Shown piece after piece: positions 55,071 through 64,000 of a DNA stretch of 64,000 bases. Made by a program: the position numbers and the translations under genes. Location of the stretch: contig CAZHDY010000001.1 in the NCBI GenBank assembly GCA_964531025.1, forward strand, positions 868,001 through 932,000. The letters run 5' to 3'. The first letter of the stretch is position 1. Each line of letters starts with the position of its first letter. The notes under the pieces are model-generated. The model did no database searches. It had not been told where the DNA came from and saw only the letters and a list, made by a program, of their open reading frames with translations. Source of the DNA: CALMEC01 sp964531025. Its GTDB lineage: Bacteria > Actinomycetota > Thermoleophilia > Miltoncostaeales > Miltoncostaeaceae.

Positions 55071-58000
55071 GTGCCACTCTTCGCCCGCCGCCTCATGACC
55101 ACCCCGAACCACGAGCCCAGCGTGCCTGAATCAGAGAACGTCCCCGTCGTCCTCCCCTCCCTCGGCGAGTCCGTCACCGAGGCCACGATCGTCGAGTGGC
55201 TGAAGCAGCCGGGCGATCCGGTCGCACTCGACGAGGAGATCTGCGAGATCACCAGTGACAAGGCGGACCTCGAGGTCCCGTCGCCGGCCGAGGGCGTGCT
55301 CGCCGAGATCATCGCCCAGCCCGGCGACACGATCCAGGTGGGTGAGCTCATCGCACGCCTCGCGCCTCCCGGCGCCGCGGTCGAGGCACCGAGTTCGACC
55401 AACGGCGATGCGGCCACCTCCGCGGTGGAGGCCGCTCCCACGGGAGACGACACGGCCACGACATCGAACGGCGCCGCTGCCTCCGGCCCCTCGCTCGAAG
55501 AGGCGATAGCCGGAGCCCAGATCATCGACGTCACGCTTCCCAGCCTGGGCGAGTCGGTCACCGAGGCCACCGTCATCGAGTGGATCAAGGGCGTCGGCGA
55601 CCAGGTGAAGCTGGACGAGGAGATCTGCGAGATCACCAGCGACAAGGCCGACCTCGAGGTCCCGTCACCGGAAGCCGGCGTGATCACCGAGATCATCGCC
55701 CAGCCCGGCGACACCATCGAGATCGGTGGGCTCCTCGCCCGCCTCGCCGTCGGTGCGACGGCTCCCGCCGGCGGCGCGGCGGCACCGAGCCCCGCTTCGG
55801 CATCCGCCGCACTCGCGGCTCCCGCCGCACCCGCGGCTCCGGCCGCGCCGTCCGGCGGTGTCGCCACCGGCGGCGGTCTCGCCTCCCCACAGGCGCGGCG
55901 CCAGGCAGCCGAGAACGGCGTCGACCTCGACACGGTCACCGGAAGCGGCCCGCGCGGCCGCATCGTCGCCGCCGACGTGGCGAACGCCGCCACGGCCCCG
56001 ACGCCCGCCCCCGCGGCTGCGGCCGCGCCATCGGCACCGGCCGGCGGCGAGGAGACGGTGCAGCTCAAGGGCCCGCCGGCAGCGCTTGCGCGCTACATGA
56101 ACGACAGCCGCTCGATCCCGACGGCCACCACGTTCCGCACGATCCCCGTCGGAACCCTCGACGCCCGTCGGCGCCAGATCAACGGCGCGCTGAAGAGCAC
56201 CGGCAGCGAGAAGAAGCTCTCGTTCACGCACCTGGTCGCCTGGGCGATCGTCCGGGCGGTCCAGGAGTTCCCCGTCATGGCCACGGCCTTCGAGGAGATC
56301 GACGGCAAGCCGCACAAGGTCGTCCGGTCGAACGTCAACATCGGCCTCGCCGTCGACGTCGAGCGCAAGGACGGCACCCGGTCGCTTCTGGTGCCCGTCG
56401 TCCGCGCCGCCGAGACGCTCGGATTCAACGGCTTCGTCGACGCGTTCGACGATCTCGTCACCAAGACGCGTAAGGGCAAGGTCTCGCCGGACGACCTGGT
56501 GGGCGCCTACATCAGCCTCACCAACCCCGGTGGTTTCGGAACCGTGTCCTCGGTTCCGCGGCTCATGCCGGGACAGGGCACCATCATCGCCACGGGCTCC
56601 ATCGCCTACCCCGTCGGGTTCGAGCACGTGGATGCGGCGGGGCTCGGCATCCAGAAGGTCATGACGGCGACGTCCACCTACGACCACCGCGTGATCCAGG
56701 GCGCCGAGAGCGGTGCCTTCCTGCGTCAGATCGACATGTACCTGGCCGGCGAGGACGGCTTCTACGAGGACGTCGCGAAGAGCCTGGGCATCTCGCTCCC
56801 GCCGCTCCATCCGCCCACCACCCAGCAGATCGCCACGACAGCGGCCTCAACCGTCGCGCCCGCGGCGACGACCGCCGACGCCGAGACGCTGGCCGCGGTC
56901 GCCGCAGCCGCGTCGCTGGTGAAGTCCTACCGTCTCTACGGTCACCTCGCCGCATCGCTCGACCCGCTCGGTTACCCGCCCGTCGGCGACCCCTCGCTCG
57001 AGCCCGCAAGCGCCGGACTCACTCCCGAGATGATGGAGAAGGTCTCCGCGGATCTCCTGCGCGTCTACTTCCCCGGTCGCACGTTCGCGGATGTCTACCC
57101 GACGCTACGCGAGACCTACTGCGGTCGCATCGCGTACCAGGTCGAGCACATCGCCAGCCACGAGCAGCGCCATTGGCTGCGCAAGGAGATCGAGGCCGGG
57201 TTCATCCGGGTCCCGATGCCGGCGCAGGAGCGCATCGAGCTCTTGGAGCGCCTGGTCCAGGTCGACCTCTTCGAGCGCTTCCTGCAGCGCGCGTACATCG
57301 GGCAGAAGACGTTCTCCATCGAGGGCGTCGACGCACTCGTGCCGATGCTCGACCACACCATCGAGCTGTGCGCCGAGGCCGGAGCCAACCAGATCGTCAT
57401 CGGCATGGCGCACCGCGGCCGCCTGAACGTGATCACCCACGTCGTGGGACGTCCGGTCCAGTCGATCCTCGGCGAGTTCGAGGGCATGACCGAGCCGGCC
57501 GACCCCGAGGACTGGATCCAGACGGCGGGTGACGTCAAGTACCACCTCGGGGCCGAGGGCACCTACACCACCACCGGTGGTCGTCCCGTGGCCATCACTC
57601 TCGCCGCCAACCCCAGCCACCTCGAACAGGTCAACGCCGTGGTGGAGGGCGGTACCCGCGCACGTCAGACCAAGCGACAGGGCCGCGACGCCGGTCACGA
57701 CCCGAGCCTGGCCGTGCCGGTCCTCGTGCACGGCGACGCGGCATTCCCCGGCCAGGGAGTGGTCGCCGAGACCCTCAACCTCAACGGTCTGCGCGGTTAC
57801 AGCACCGGTGGGACCATCCACATCATCGCCAACAACCAGATCGGGTTCACCACCGACCCCCAGGACTCACGCTCCACGCGGTACGCGAGCGACCTGGCCA
57901 AGGGCTTCGACATCCCGATCATCCACGTCAACGCCGACGACGCCGAGGCGTGCATCGCCGCCATCCGGCTCTCGGTCGCGTACCGCAACATGTTCCACCG

Positions 58001-59516
58001 GGATATCGTCATCGACCTGGTCGGCTACCGTCGCCACGGCCACAACGAGGCCGACGAGCCGGGCTACACGCAGCCGGTCATGACCCAGACCATCAAGAAG
58101 CACCCGCGGCCCTACCAGGTGTACGCGGCGCAGCTTCAGGAGGAGGGGGTCATCACCGAGGCGGACCTCACGGCGATGGAGGAACGCGTCAACGCAAGCC
58201 TGGCCGAGGCCCGCAAGGAGGTCATGGCACTGGCCGCGGCGGCACCGGACGAGGTGGAGCAGCCCACCGTCCCGACGGTCCCGTCCTTCCCGGAGGTCGA
58301 GACCGCCGTCGCACACGACGTGCTCGCCAGGGCCAACGAGGAACTCCTCGCGGTTCCCGCCAACTTCACGGTCCACCCGAAGCTCAAGCCTCAGATGGAG
58401 AAGCGCCGTGAGGCGTTCAACGAGGGGAAGGGGCTTCTGTGGGCTCAGGCCGAGGCACTGGCCTGGGCGACCCTCCTCGAGGACGGGGTGCCGATCCGGC
58501 TGACGGGACAGGACGCGGAGCGCGGCACGTTCAGCCAGCGCCACCTGCGCCTGCACGACGCGGCGGAGAAGGGCTGGAAGCCGTTCACCGGCTCCACCTA
58601 CACGCCGATCTGCAACCTCACGACCGCGGCGGCCAGCTTCGAGGTGTTCAACAGCCCGCTCTCCGAGGGCGCCTGCATCGGCTTCGAGTACGGCTACTCG
58701 ACCCTCGCGCCCGAGACTCTGGTCATCTGGGAGGCCCAGTACGGCGACTTCGCCAACGGCGGTCAGATGATGTTCGACCAGTTCATCGCCTCGGGCCGCG
58801 CCAAGTGGGGTGAGCGCAGCCGCCTCGTCCTCCTCCTCCCTCACGGATACGAGGGGAACGGGCCGGAGCACTCCAGCGCACGCATCGAGCGCTTCCTCCA
58901 GGCCTGCGCCGAGGACAACATCCGCGTGGCGAACCCGTCCACCGCGGGCAACTACTTCCATCTGCTCCGTCGGCAGGGCCGTCACGCCACGCACCGTCCG
59001 CTCGTGGTGTTCACTCCGAAGAGCCTGCTGCGTTCACCGGCGGCGTCCTGCACCGTGGAGGATCTGGCCAACGGGCGCTTCCAGATGGTGATCGAGGACC
59101 CGAAGGCCGCCGACCGCCGCGAGGACGTCACGCGACTGCTCTTCTGCTCCGGCAAGATCTACCACGACCTCGACGCATCCGAGCTGCGAGAGACCCAGAC
59201 CGACGTCGCCATCGCGCGCGTCGAGATGATCTACCCCATCCCGACCGAGGAGATCGCCGCGGCCATCGCCGCCTACCCGAACCTCCGGGAGATCACCTGG
59301 GTCCAGGAGGAGCCGCGCAACATGGGTGCCTGGACCTTCCTCCGCCGGACACTGGAGGCAGAGCTGCCGCCGGGTGTCGGGCTCTCCTACGTCGGACGTT
59401 CCACCCGGTCGAGCCCGGCCGAGGGGTACCCGCAGATGCACAAGGTCGAGCAGGCACGCATCGTCAACGACGCCTTCTCCCCCGACGCGAACCGCCCCAT
59501 CCTCTCCAGCAAGTGA
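55071..59516 (+). CDS. kgd: 2-oxoglutarate dehydrogenase E2-E1 fusion with two lipoyl domains
   Basis: 1481 residues from the GTG at 55071 (ATG at 55095 is an alternative). Order of domains: lipoyl domain 1 (about 23-98, Lys64 in ITSDKADLE), lipoyl domain 2 (about 152-227, Lys192), Ala/Pro linker, E3-binding domain (about 268-303), E2 acyltransferase core (about 330-575, His539 in YDHRVIQG), then a thiamine-dependent E1 (about 610-1481). Mycobacterial KGD has the acyltransferase-E1 fusion but lacks lipoyl and E3-binding domains. Here the whole E2 is present, so one chain can decarboxylate 2-oxoglutarate and transfer succinyl to CoA, needing only E3. The GTGA overlap with the lipoate ligase-like gene supports lipoylation in cis. 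Confidence 0.95.
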   Translation: MPLFARRLMTTPNHEPSVPESENVPVVLPSLGESVTEATIVEWLKQPGDPVALDEEICEITSDKADLEVPSPAEGVLAEIIAQPGDTIQVGELIARLAPPGAAVEAPSSTNGDAATSAVEAAPTGDDTATTSNGAAASGPSLEEAIAGAQIIDVTLPSLGESVTEATVIEWIKGVGDQVKLDEEICEITSDKADLEVPSPEAGVITEIIAQPGDTIEIGGLLARLAVGATAPAGGAAAPSPASASAALAAPAAPAAPAAPSGGVATGGGLASPQARRQAAENGVDLDTVTGSGPRGRIVAADVANAATAPTPAPAAAAAPSAPAGGEETVQLKGPPAALARYMNDSRSIPTATTFRTIPVGTLDARRRQINGALKSTGSEKKLSFTHLVAWAIVRAVQEFPVMATAFEEIDGKPHKVVRSNVNIGLAVDVERKDGTRSLLVPVVRAAETLGFNGFVDAFDDLVTKTRKGKVSPDDLVGAYISLTNPGGFGTVSSVPRLMPGQGTIIATGSIAYPVGFEHVDAAGLGIQKVMTATSTYDHRVIQGAESGAFLRQIDMYLAGEDGFYEDVAKSLGISLPPLHPPTTQQIATTAASTVAPAATTADAETLAAVAAAASLVKSYRLYGHLAASLDPLGYPPVGDPSLEPASAGLTPEMMEKVSADLLRVYFPGRTFADVYPTLRETYCGRIAYQVEHIASHEQRHWLRKEIEAGFIRVPMPAQERIELLERLVQVDLFERFLQRAYIGQKTFSIEGVDALVPMLDHTIELCAEAGANQIVIGMAHRGRLNVITHVVGRPVQSILGEFEGMTEPADPEDWIQTAGDVKYHLGAEGTYTTTGGRPVAITLAANPSHLEQVNAVVEGGTRARQTKRQGRDAGHDPSLAVPVLVHGDAAFPGQGVVAETLNLNGLRGYSTGGTIHIIANNQIGFTTDPQDSRSTRYASDLAKGFDIPIIHVNADDAEACIAAIRLSVAYRNMFHRDIVIDLVGYRRHGHNEADEPGYTQPVMTQTIKKHPRPYQVYAAQLQEEGVITEADLTAMEERVNASLAEARKEVMALAAAAPDEVEQPTVPTVPSFPEVETAVAHDVLARANEELLAVPANFTVHPKLKPQMEKRREAFNEGKGLLWAQAEALAWATLLEDGVPIRLTGQDAERGTFSQRHLRLHDAAEKGWKPFTGSTYTPICNLTTAAASFEVFNSPLSEGACIGFEYGYSTLAPETLVIWEAQYGDFANGGQMMFDQFIASGRAKWGERSRLVLLLPHGYEGNGPEHSSARIERFLQACAEDNIRVANPSTAGNYFHLLRRQGRHATHRPLVVFTPKSLLRSPAASCTVEDLANGRFQMVIEDPKAADRREDVTRLLFCSGKIYHDLDASELRETQTDVAIARVEMIYPIPTEEIAAAIAAYPNLREITWVQEEPRNMGAWTFLRRTLEAELPPGVGLSYVGRSTRSSPAEGYPQMHKVEQARIVNDAFSPDANRPILSSK

Positions 59517-60211
59517 GTCGGGACCACCGCACGCCGGGCGACCCCGTGTCGCTCGGCGCGGCGGAGGCCATCGACGCCGCGAACGACCTGCTCGCGACGA
59601 TCGGCGACGATCCCGTCGTCGCCTGGTGGAACGTCCCCACCCCCACGCTCATCCTGGGCCGGGGGGACCGTGGACACCGGACCACCGATCCCGCGATCCC
59701 GGTGGTCCGTCGCGGGTCGGGCGGCGGTCCCGTCCTGTGGGGGCCACACCTCATGGCCTTCGACGTGGTCCTCCCGCGTGAGCATCCTCTCCACACGACC
59801 GACATCACCGCCGCCTACCGCTGGCTGGGCGAGGCCATCGCGGACGGGCTCACCGATGCGGGGCTCTCCGCCCGCGCCGTCCCGCCGGACGAGGCCCACG
59901 CCCGCAACGATCCGGTGCTCGCCGCCGTGTCCTGTTTCGGCGGTCTCTCCCCCTGGGAGGTCGAGGTCGACGGCCGGAAGATCGTCGGCCTGTCGCAGAT
60001 CCGCCGCCGGCAGGGGCTCATCCTCCAGGTGGGCCTGCTGGCACGACCGGAGGACCCACCGCTGTGGCGGGTACTGGGACAGGACCCCGCGATGGGACGG
60101 CAGCTGGACGCACACGTCACGTCGCTCGCCGAGGAGGGCGTCACGGATGTGGAGGCGGTCCGCGTGGCGATCGACCGGAGGGTATCGGAGGCCTTGACGG
60201 CTTCCGCCTAG
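59513..60211 (+). CDS. Lipoate-protein ligase A-like protein
   Basis: 232 residues from a GTG overlapping the kgd stop. The LplA/LipM fold is indicated by PTLILGRGDRGHR, RRGSGGGPVLWGPHLMAF (family RRxSGGGxVxH) and GRKIVGLSQIRRRQGLILQ with the conserved lysine. The histidine that usually follows the glycine motif is replaced by tryptophan/glycine, and no C-terminal accessory domain is present. It could ligate lipoate or transfer octanoyl groups to the two lipoyl domains of the KGD just upstream. Confidence 0.85.
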   Translation: MSRDHRTPGDPVSLGAAEAIDAANDLLATIGDDPVVAWWNVPTPTLILGRGDRGHRTTDPAIPVVRRGSGGGPVLWGPHLMAFDVVLPREHPLHTTDITAAYRWLGEAIADGLTDAGLSARAVPPDEAHARNDPVLAAVSCFGGLSPWEVEVDGRKIVGLSQIRRRQGLILQVGLLARPEDPPLWRVLGQDPAMGRQLDAHVTSLAEEGVTDVEAVRVAIDRRVSEALTASA

Positions 60212-60243
60212 ACGTCGATCACGAGGCCCACGGCGCGCAGCGC

Positions 60244-61188
60244 TCAGTGGGCCTCGGCGGGTGCCCTCCGGTGCTTGATCACGTGGACGATCGCCACGAT
60301 GACGGCTCCCACGACAACGCCGGCCACGAACGACAGGGCCGTGTTCACGAGCCAGCCCAGCGCGCCGCCCACGCCGGCGACGCCGTCGACCGCGTGCTCC
60401 GCGCTGTGGACCCGTTCGTAGGGCCAGTGCCAGCCCAGCTCGTCCGCCCCGACCAGGAGGATGTGACCCCCGACCCAGATCATGGCGACGATGCCGACGG
60501 TGCTGAGGACCGCCAGGAGCCGCGGCACCGACCGCACCATCCAGCGACCGGTGCGCTGGGCGCCTTCCGACTCATGCTGTGAGAGCGCCAGGCCGATGTC
60601 GTCGAGCTTGACGATGAGCCCCACGACCCCGTAGACGAGCGCGGTGATCACGAGCGCCACGACGATGAGGATCATCAGACGTGCGAAGAACGCCTGATCG
60701 GTGACCTCGCGCAACGCGATCACCATGATCTCGGCCGACAGGATGAAATCCGTACGTATCGCTCCGCGGACCATGACCGCCTCGTGGTCGCCGCCCACCA
60801 TTGCCGCGGGCGCGTCGGGCGTCGAGTCGTGTCGTGCGACCTTCTCCCAGAGCTTCTCGACGCCCTCGAAGGCCAGATAGCAGCCGCCCACCATGAGAAG
60901 CGGGGTGACGATCCAGTCGAGGAACTCGCTCAGGATCATGATCGCCGGAACGATGAAGACCAGCTTGTTGCGAATCGAGCCCGTGGCGATGCGGCGCACG
61001 ATGGGAAGCTCACGGTCGGCGGTGAACCCCTGGACGTAGCGGGGTGTCACCGCCGTGTCGTCGATCACGACCCCCGCAGCCTTCGCGCTGGCACGTCCCG
61101 CGGCGGCCCCGACGTCGTCGACGGAGGCGGCGGCCACCTTAGCCAGGGCCGCGATGTCGTCCAGCAGGGCTGCGAGCCCGCCGCTCAA
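60244..61188 (-). CDS. DUF808 membrane protein (YedI-like)
   Basis: 314 residues. A soluble N-terminal part (LAALLDDIAALAKVAAASVDD) is followed by about seven membrane helices. DUF808 hallmarks are GFTADRELPIVRRIATGS and GGCYLAFEGVEKLWEK, plus VRGAIRTDFILSAEIMVI. Function of the family is unknown. Single-gene unit. Confidence 0.9.
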   Translation of the reverse strand: MSGGLAALLDDIAALAKVAAASVDDVGAAAGRASAKAAGVVIDDTAVTPRYVQGFTADRELPIVRRIATGSIRNKLVFIVPAIMILSEFLDWIVTPLLMVGGCYLAFEGVEKLWEKVARHDSTPDAPAAMVGGDHEAVMVRGAIRTDFILSAEIMVIALREVTDQAFFARLMILIVVALVITALVYGVVGLIVKLDDIGLALSQHESEGAQRTGRWMVRSVPRLLAVLSTVGIVAMIWVGGHILLVGADELGWHWPYERVHSAEHAVDGVAGVGGALGWLVNTALSFVAGVVVGAVIVAIVHVIKHRRAPAEAH

Positions 61189-61258
61189 CGGTGGCCAGGT
61201 GTGGGTGCGGAACGCATCGGAGCGGGAGAATAGCCGCTACGCAGGAGGGGGCGTGCCC

Positions 61259-61298
61259 TGCCGTTGGTCCTTCGGGCGCAGCCCTGGGACCAACGGCA
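61259..61298 (-). terminator. Hairpin downstream of clpS
   Basis: TGCCGTTGGTCC and GGACCAACGGCA form a perfect 12-bp stem, with an inner GGGC-GCA-GCCC stem in the loop. It lies between clpS and the DUF808 gene on the same strand. No T tract. Confidence 0.65.
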
Positions 61299-61345
61299 AG
61301 CTACTCGTGATCACCCCTCACGCCCTCAACATCCCCACGTGACCC

Positions 61346-61639
61346 CTACGCCAAAGGGGCCATCGTCAGCCCGGCGTCGCGGAGCTGCTCCCAGTAGAGC
61401 TCGCCGACCTCACGGTCGCCGCGCCACACGCGCGCACTGCCGCGCTGGTGGATGGTGTTCGCGAAGGCCATCCCACGGGCATAGTCGATACCCGGCAGGT
61501 ACGACGAGAGCACCGTGGCCACTCCCTCGAACGTGTTGTGGTCGTCGTTCAGCACGATGATTGAGACCGGATCTCCGGAACCGATCCCATCCTCGGGGCC
61601 GCCGACGCGCTCCTTCGGGGGGAGTTCGACCTGAGGCAT
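61346..61639 (-). CDS. clpS: ClpS-family N-degron adaptor
   Basis: 97 residues from the ATG at 61639. The ClpS core is SIIVLNDDHNTFEGV, with the binding-site Asn-Asp-Asp, then AFANTIHQRGSARVWRG, where the usual His of the H-x-x-G motif is kept in IHQRG. The divergence from the standard actinobacterial form (NTFEGV instead of a P-M-E-F-V type) resembles ClpS2-like proteins. It delivers N-degron substrates to ClpAP/ClpCP. Divergent from gltB. Confidence 0.85.
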   Translation of the reverse strand: MPQVELPPKERVGGPEDGIGSGDPVSIIVLNDDHNTFEGVATVLSSYLPGIDYARGMAFANTIHQRGSARVWRGDREVGELYWEQLRDAGLTMAPLA

Positions 61640-61715
61640 GCAGGCACTATGCCACGGGGGCCGAACGGCCGGACGACACCGGTTCGACACATGGCCAAAC
61701 GCCCCGCCCGGTGGA

Positions 61716-61729
61716 TGTACACGTGTACA
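61716..61729. promoter_or_regulatory. Palindromic operator candidate between clpS and gltB
   Basis: TGTACACGTGTACA is a perfect 14-bp palindrome, 77 bp upstream of clpS and 158 bp upstream of gltB. Binder unknown. Confidence 0.4.
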
Positions 61730-61886
61730 AACGCCACCTCACCGGGCCGGTGCTTTACTGATCTCTGCGCCGCACGTTCGCAGGCCGCAGATAATCCCTG
61801 CAATTTGCGGACTGTGGCCTGGGCCTGCAAGGATCGGTATTCTGCACCGCCCCCCATTCTGGCCCTTCGCGCCTCGGAGGAACACG

Positions 61887-64000
61887 ATCAGCCGGTCACC
61901 CGCACACGCCCACGCCCGTATCGGGCTCTACGATCCCCGCTTCGAGCACGACGCCTGTGGCGTCGCGTTCGTGGTCCACATGAAGGGCCACCGAAGCCAC
62001 GAGATCGTCCGCATGGGTGTCGAGGCCCTCATCAACCTCGACCACCGCGGCGCACGCGGCGCCGAGACCAACACCGGTGACGGCGCGGGAGCGCTCATCC
62101 AGCTCCCCAGCGGCTTCTTCCGCAGCGTGGTCGACTTCGCCCTGCCTGCGGAGGGTGCGTATGCGTCCGGCATGGTCTTCCTGCCGAACGACGACGAGGC
62201 CGCCCGCAAGGTGACGGATCTCATCGAGGGCGTCGTGCGCGAGGAGGGCATGACGGTCCTGGGCTGGCGCGACGTGCCCACGGATCCGTCGGGCCTCGGC
62301 GCCCAGGCGCTCCAGGCGATGCCCCGTTTCCGGCAGGTCTTCATCTCCGGCAGCCACGGCCTCGAGATCGAGCGTCGCGCGTTCATCGTGCGCAAGCGGG
62401 TCGAGGCCATGGCCGGCCCGCTGGGCACGGGCGGCTGTTACATCCCCAGCCTCTCCAGCCGGACGTTCGTCTACAAGGGGATGCTGACCCCGGGTCAGCT
62501 GGACGAGTTCTTCCCGGACCTGCGTGACGAACGCGTCGACTCGTCGCTGGCGATGATGCACTCCCGCTTCTCGACCAACACCTTCCCCTCGTGGCCGCTG
62601 GCCCACCCGTTCCGCTTCATCAGCCACAACGGCGAGATCAACACCGTCCAGGGCAACCGCAACTGGATGCGGGCACGCGAGGCGCTCCTCGAGAGCCCGC
62701 TGTTCAACGGCAACCTCGACCGCATCTTCCCCATCTGCCACGACGAGGCCAGCGACTCCGCCTCGTTCGACGAGGTGCTGGAGCTGCTCCACATGGGCGG
62801 CTACTCGCTGCCCCACGCCGTCCTCATGATGATTCCGGAGGCGTGGGAGCACCACACCGAGATGGACGAGGCCCGCAAGGACTTCTACCGCTTCCACTCG
62901 TCGATCATGGAGCCGTGGGACGGACCGGCGTCCATCGCCTTCACCGACGGCACGGTCATCGGCGCCGTCCTCGACCGCAACGGCCTCCGGCCCTCGCGCT
63001 ACGTGGTCACCTCCGACGACCTCGTGATCATGGGCTCCGAGTCCGGGCTGATCGAGGTCGCCCCCGAGAAGGTCGTCACCCGCGGCCGCCTGCAGCCCGG
63101 GAAGATCTTCCTGGTCGACACGTCCGCCGGCCGCATCATCGACGACGCCGAGATCAAGTCGGAGCTCGCCGGCCACCAGCCCTACGGGCGGTGGATCGAG
63201 GAGAACCTGGTCCACCTGGACGACCTGGCCGTACCGCCGCTCGAGATGGAGCCGCACTCCGACGTCCTCAACCGCCAGCAGGTGTTCGGGTACACCACCG
63301 AGGAGCTCAAGGTCATCCTCGAGCCCATGGCCCGCGACGGCGTCGAGCCCACCGGCTCGATGGGCACCGACACGCCCGTCGCCGTGCTCTCGGACCGCCC
63401 GCGCCTCCTGTTCGACTACTTCCAGCAGCTGTTCGCACAGGTCACGAACCCGCCGCTCGACGCGATCCGCGAAGAGCTCGTCACGGCCCTCAGCGGCACC
63501 CTGGGCCCCGAGAAGAACCTCCTGGCCCCCGGACCGCAGTCCTGCCGTCAGATCGCCATCTCGCACCCGATCCTCACCAACGAGGAGCTCCAGAAGCTGA
63601 AGGAGGTGGCCGGTCACCCGGACACCGAGGACTTCCGCACGGCCGTCATCCCCTGTCTGTACCGCGTCGCCGACGGCGAGGAGGGGCTCCGCCGCGCCCT
63701 GGACGAGATCCGGGAGCAGGCGTCCATGGAGATCGCCGCCGGAGCGCAGATCCTGATCCTGAGCGATGTCGGGTCCACCGCCGAGCTGGCGCCGATCCCC
63801 TCGCTGCTGTTCACCAGCGCGGTGCACCACCATCTCATCCGCGAGAAGAGCCGCACCCGCGTCGGCCTCGTCGTCGAGGTGGGCGACGCCCGCGAGTGCC
63901 ACCATATGTGCCTGCTCATCGGGTACGGCGCGGCGGCCATCAACCCGTACATGGCGTTCGCCACGATCGAGGACATGATCGCCCAGGGCATGACGGGCAT
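61887..64000 (+). CDS. gltB: Glutamate synthase large subunit, 3' truncated
   Basis: 704 codons are visible; the gene runs off the window. The first 430 residues are a class II glutamine amidotransferase: the nucleophile Cys of HDACGVAFVVHMKG at residue 24 (propeptide before it), NTGDGAGALIQLP and DRNGLRPSRY. The central domain follows. It makes glutamate from glutamine and 2-oxoglutarate. No ATG, GTG or TTG is in frame upstream of the Cys for over 200 nt; a perfect GGAGG sits 6 nt before ATC at 61887, so ATC may be the start, unless a base is wrong here. Confidence 0.9.
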   Translation, partial: MSRSPAHAHARIGLYDPRFEHDACGVAFVVHMKGHRSHEIVRMGVEALINLDHRGARGAETNTGDGAGALIQLPSGFFRSVVDFALPAEGAYASGMVFLPNDDEAARKVTDLIEGVVREEGMTVLGWRDVPTDPSGLGAQALQAMPRFRQVFISGSHGLEIERRAFIVRKRVEAMAGPLGTGGCYIPSLSSRTFVYKGMLTPGQLDEFFPDLRDERVDSSLAMMHSRFSTNTFPSWPLAHPFRFISHNGEINTVQGNRNWMRAREALLESPLFNGNLDRIFPICHDEASDSASFDEVLELLHMGGYSLPHAVLMMIPEAWEHHTEMDEARKDFYRFHSSIMEPWDGPASIAFTDGTVIGAVLDRNGLRPSRYVVTSDDLVIMGSESGLIEVAPEKVVTRGRLQPGKIFLVDTSAGRIIDDAEIKSELAGHQPYGRWIEENLVHLDDLAVPPLEMEPHSDVLNRQQVFGYTTEELKVILEPMARDGVEPTGSMGTDTPVAVLSDRPRLLFDYFQQLFAQVTNPPLDAIREELVTALSGTLGPEKNLLAPGPQSCRQIAISHPILTNEELQKLKEVAGHPDTEDFRTAVIPCLYRVADGEEGLRRALDEIREQASMEIAAGAQILILSDVGSTAELAPIPSLLFTSAVHHHLIREKSRTRVGLVVEVGDARECHHMCLLIGYGAAAINPYMAFATIEDMIAQGMTG

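Noticed and set aside
61896..63905. 669-residue frame on the minus strand
   Set aside because: Antisense to gltB, which has intact amidotransferase motifs.

Overview
The window is very GC-rich, with strongly GC-biased third codon positions, frequent GTG starts and short 1-11 nt overlaps (ATGA/GTGA) inside operons. A KGD-type fused 2-oxoglutarate dehydrogenase, an actinobacterial GlgC/GlgA pair, cysteine-free L28/L33 paralogs and a DyP-encapsulin pair all point to an actinobacterium. A deep lineage such as Thermoleophilia (Solirubrobacterales/Patulibacter-like) is my guess from overall gene style, not something the sequence proves. I saw no rRNA, tRNA, CRISPR, IS element or prophage.

Layout. 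1-9.0 kb: end of an ABC exporter permease, a MarR/DJ-1 pair with a clear palindromic operator, a ZIP-like transporter, a VanY-like carboxypeptidase divergent from a two-component system, and an XRE-cupin regulator divergent from a thioredoxin-reductase/methyltransferase fusion. 8.2-15.1 kb: a zinc-homeostasis island with a COG0523 GTPase operon, a drug-efflux MFS operon, a His-rich protein, a Fur-family regulator without cysteine zinc sites, DUF1826 and zinc-independent L33/L28. Two 15-bp Zur-like palindromes lie in it. 15.1-19.0 kb: a CuA heme-copper reductase operon with its own c-type cytochrome; subunit I lacks the usual active-site tyrosine, so it may be an NO reductase rather than an oxidase. 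19.3-27.0 kb: aldehyde dehydrogenase, then an iron-siderophore uptake operon (no ATPase) divergent from three secreted proteins that share a module, with a DtxR/IdeR-like palindrome between them.

27-36.4 kb: small membrane or unknown proteins, an ApbE flavinyltransferase, then a DyP peroxidase/encapsulin operon bracketed by a repeated 13-bp sequence whose upstream copy lies in a 34-bp perfect palindrome, followed by secreted proteins and a luciferase-like oxidoreductase. 36.7-48 kb: a double membrane-GGDEF protein, TypA, GlgC-GlgA and two large secreted repeat proteins. 48-64 kb: mainly core metabolism: HemE, acetyl-CoA synthetase, MFS and MMPL exporters, a giant lipoyl-E2-E1 2-oxoglutarate dehydrogenase translationally coupled to a lipoate ligase-like protein, DUF808, ClpS and the start of glutamate synthase GltB.

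The strongest leads are the candidate CuA NO reductase, the self-lipoylated KGD with its coupled ligase, the zinc-starvation island, the iron-linked secreted protein trio and the repeat-bracketed DyP-encapsulin cassette.
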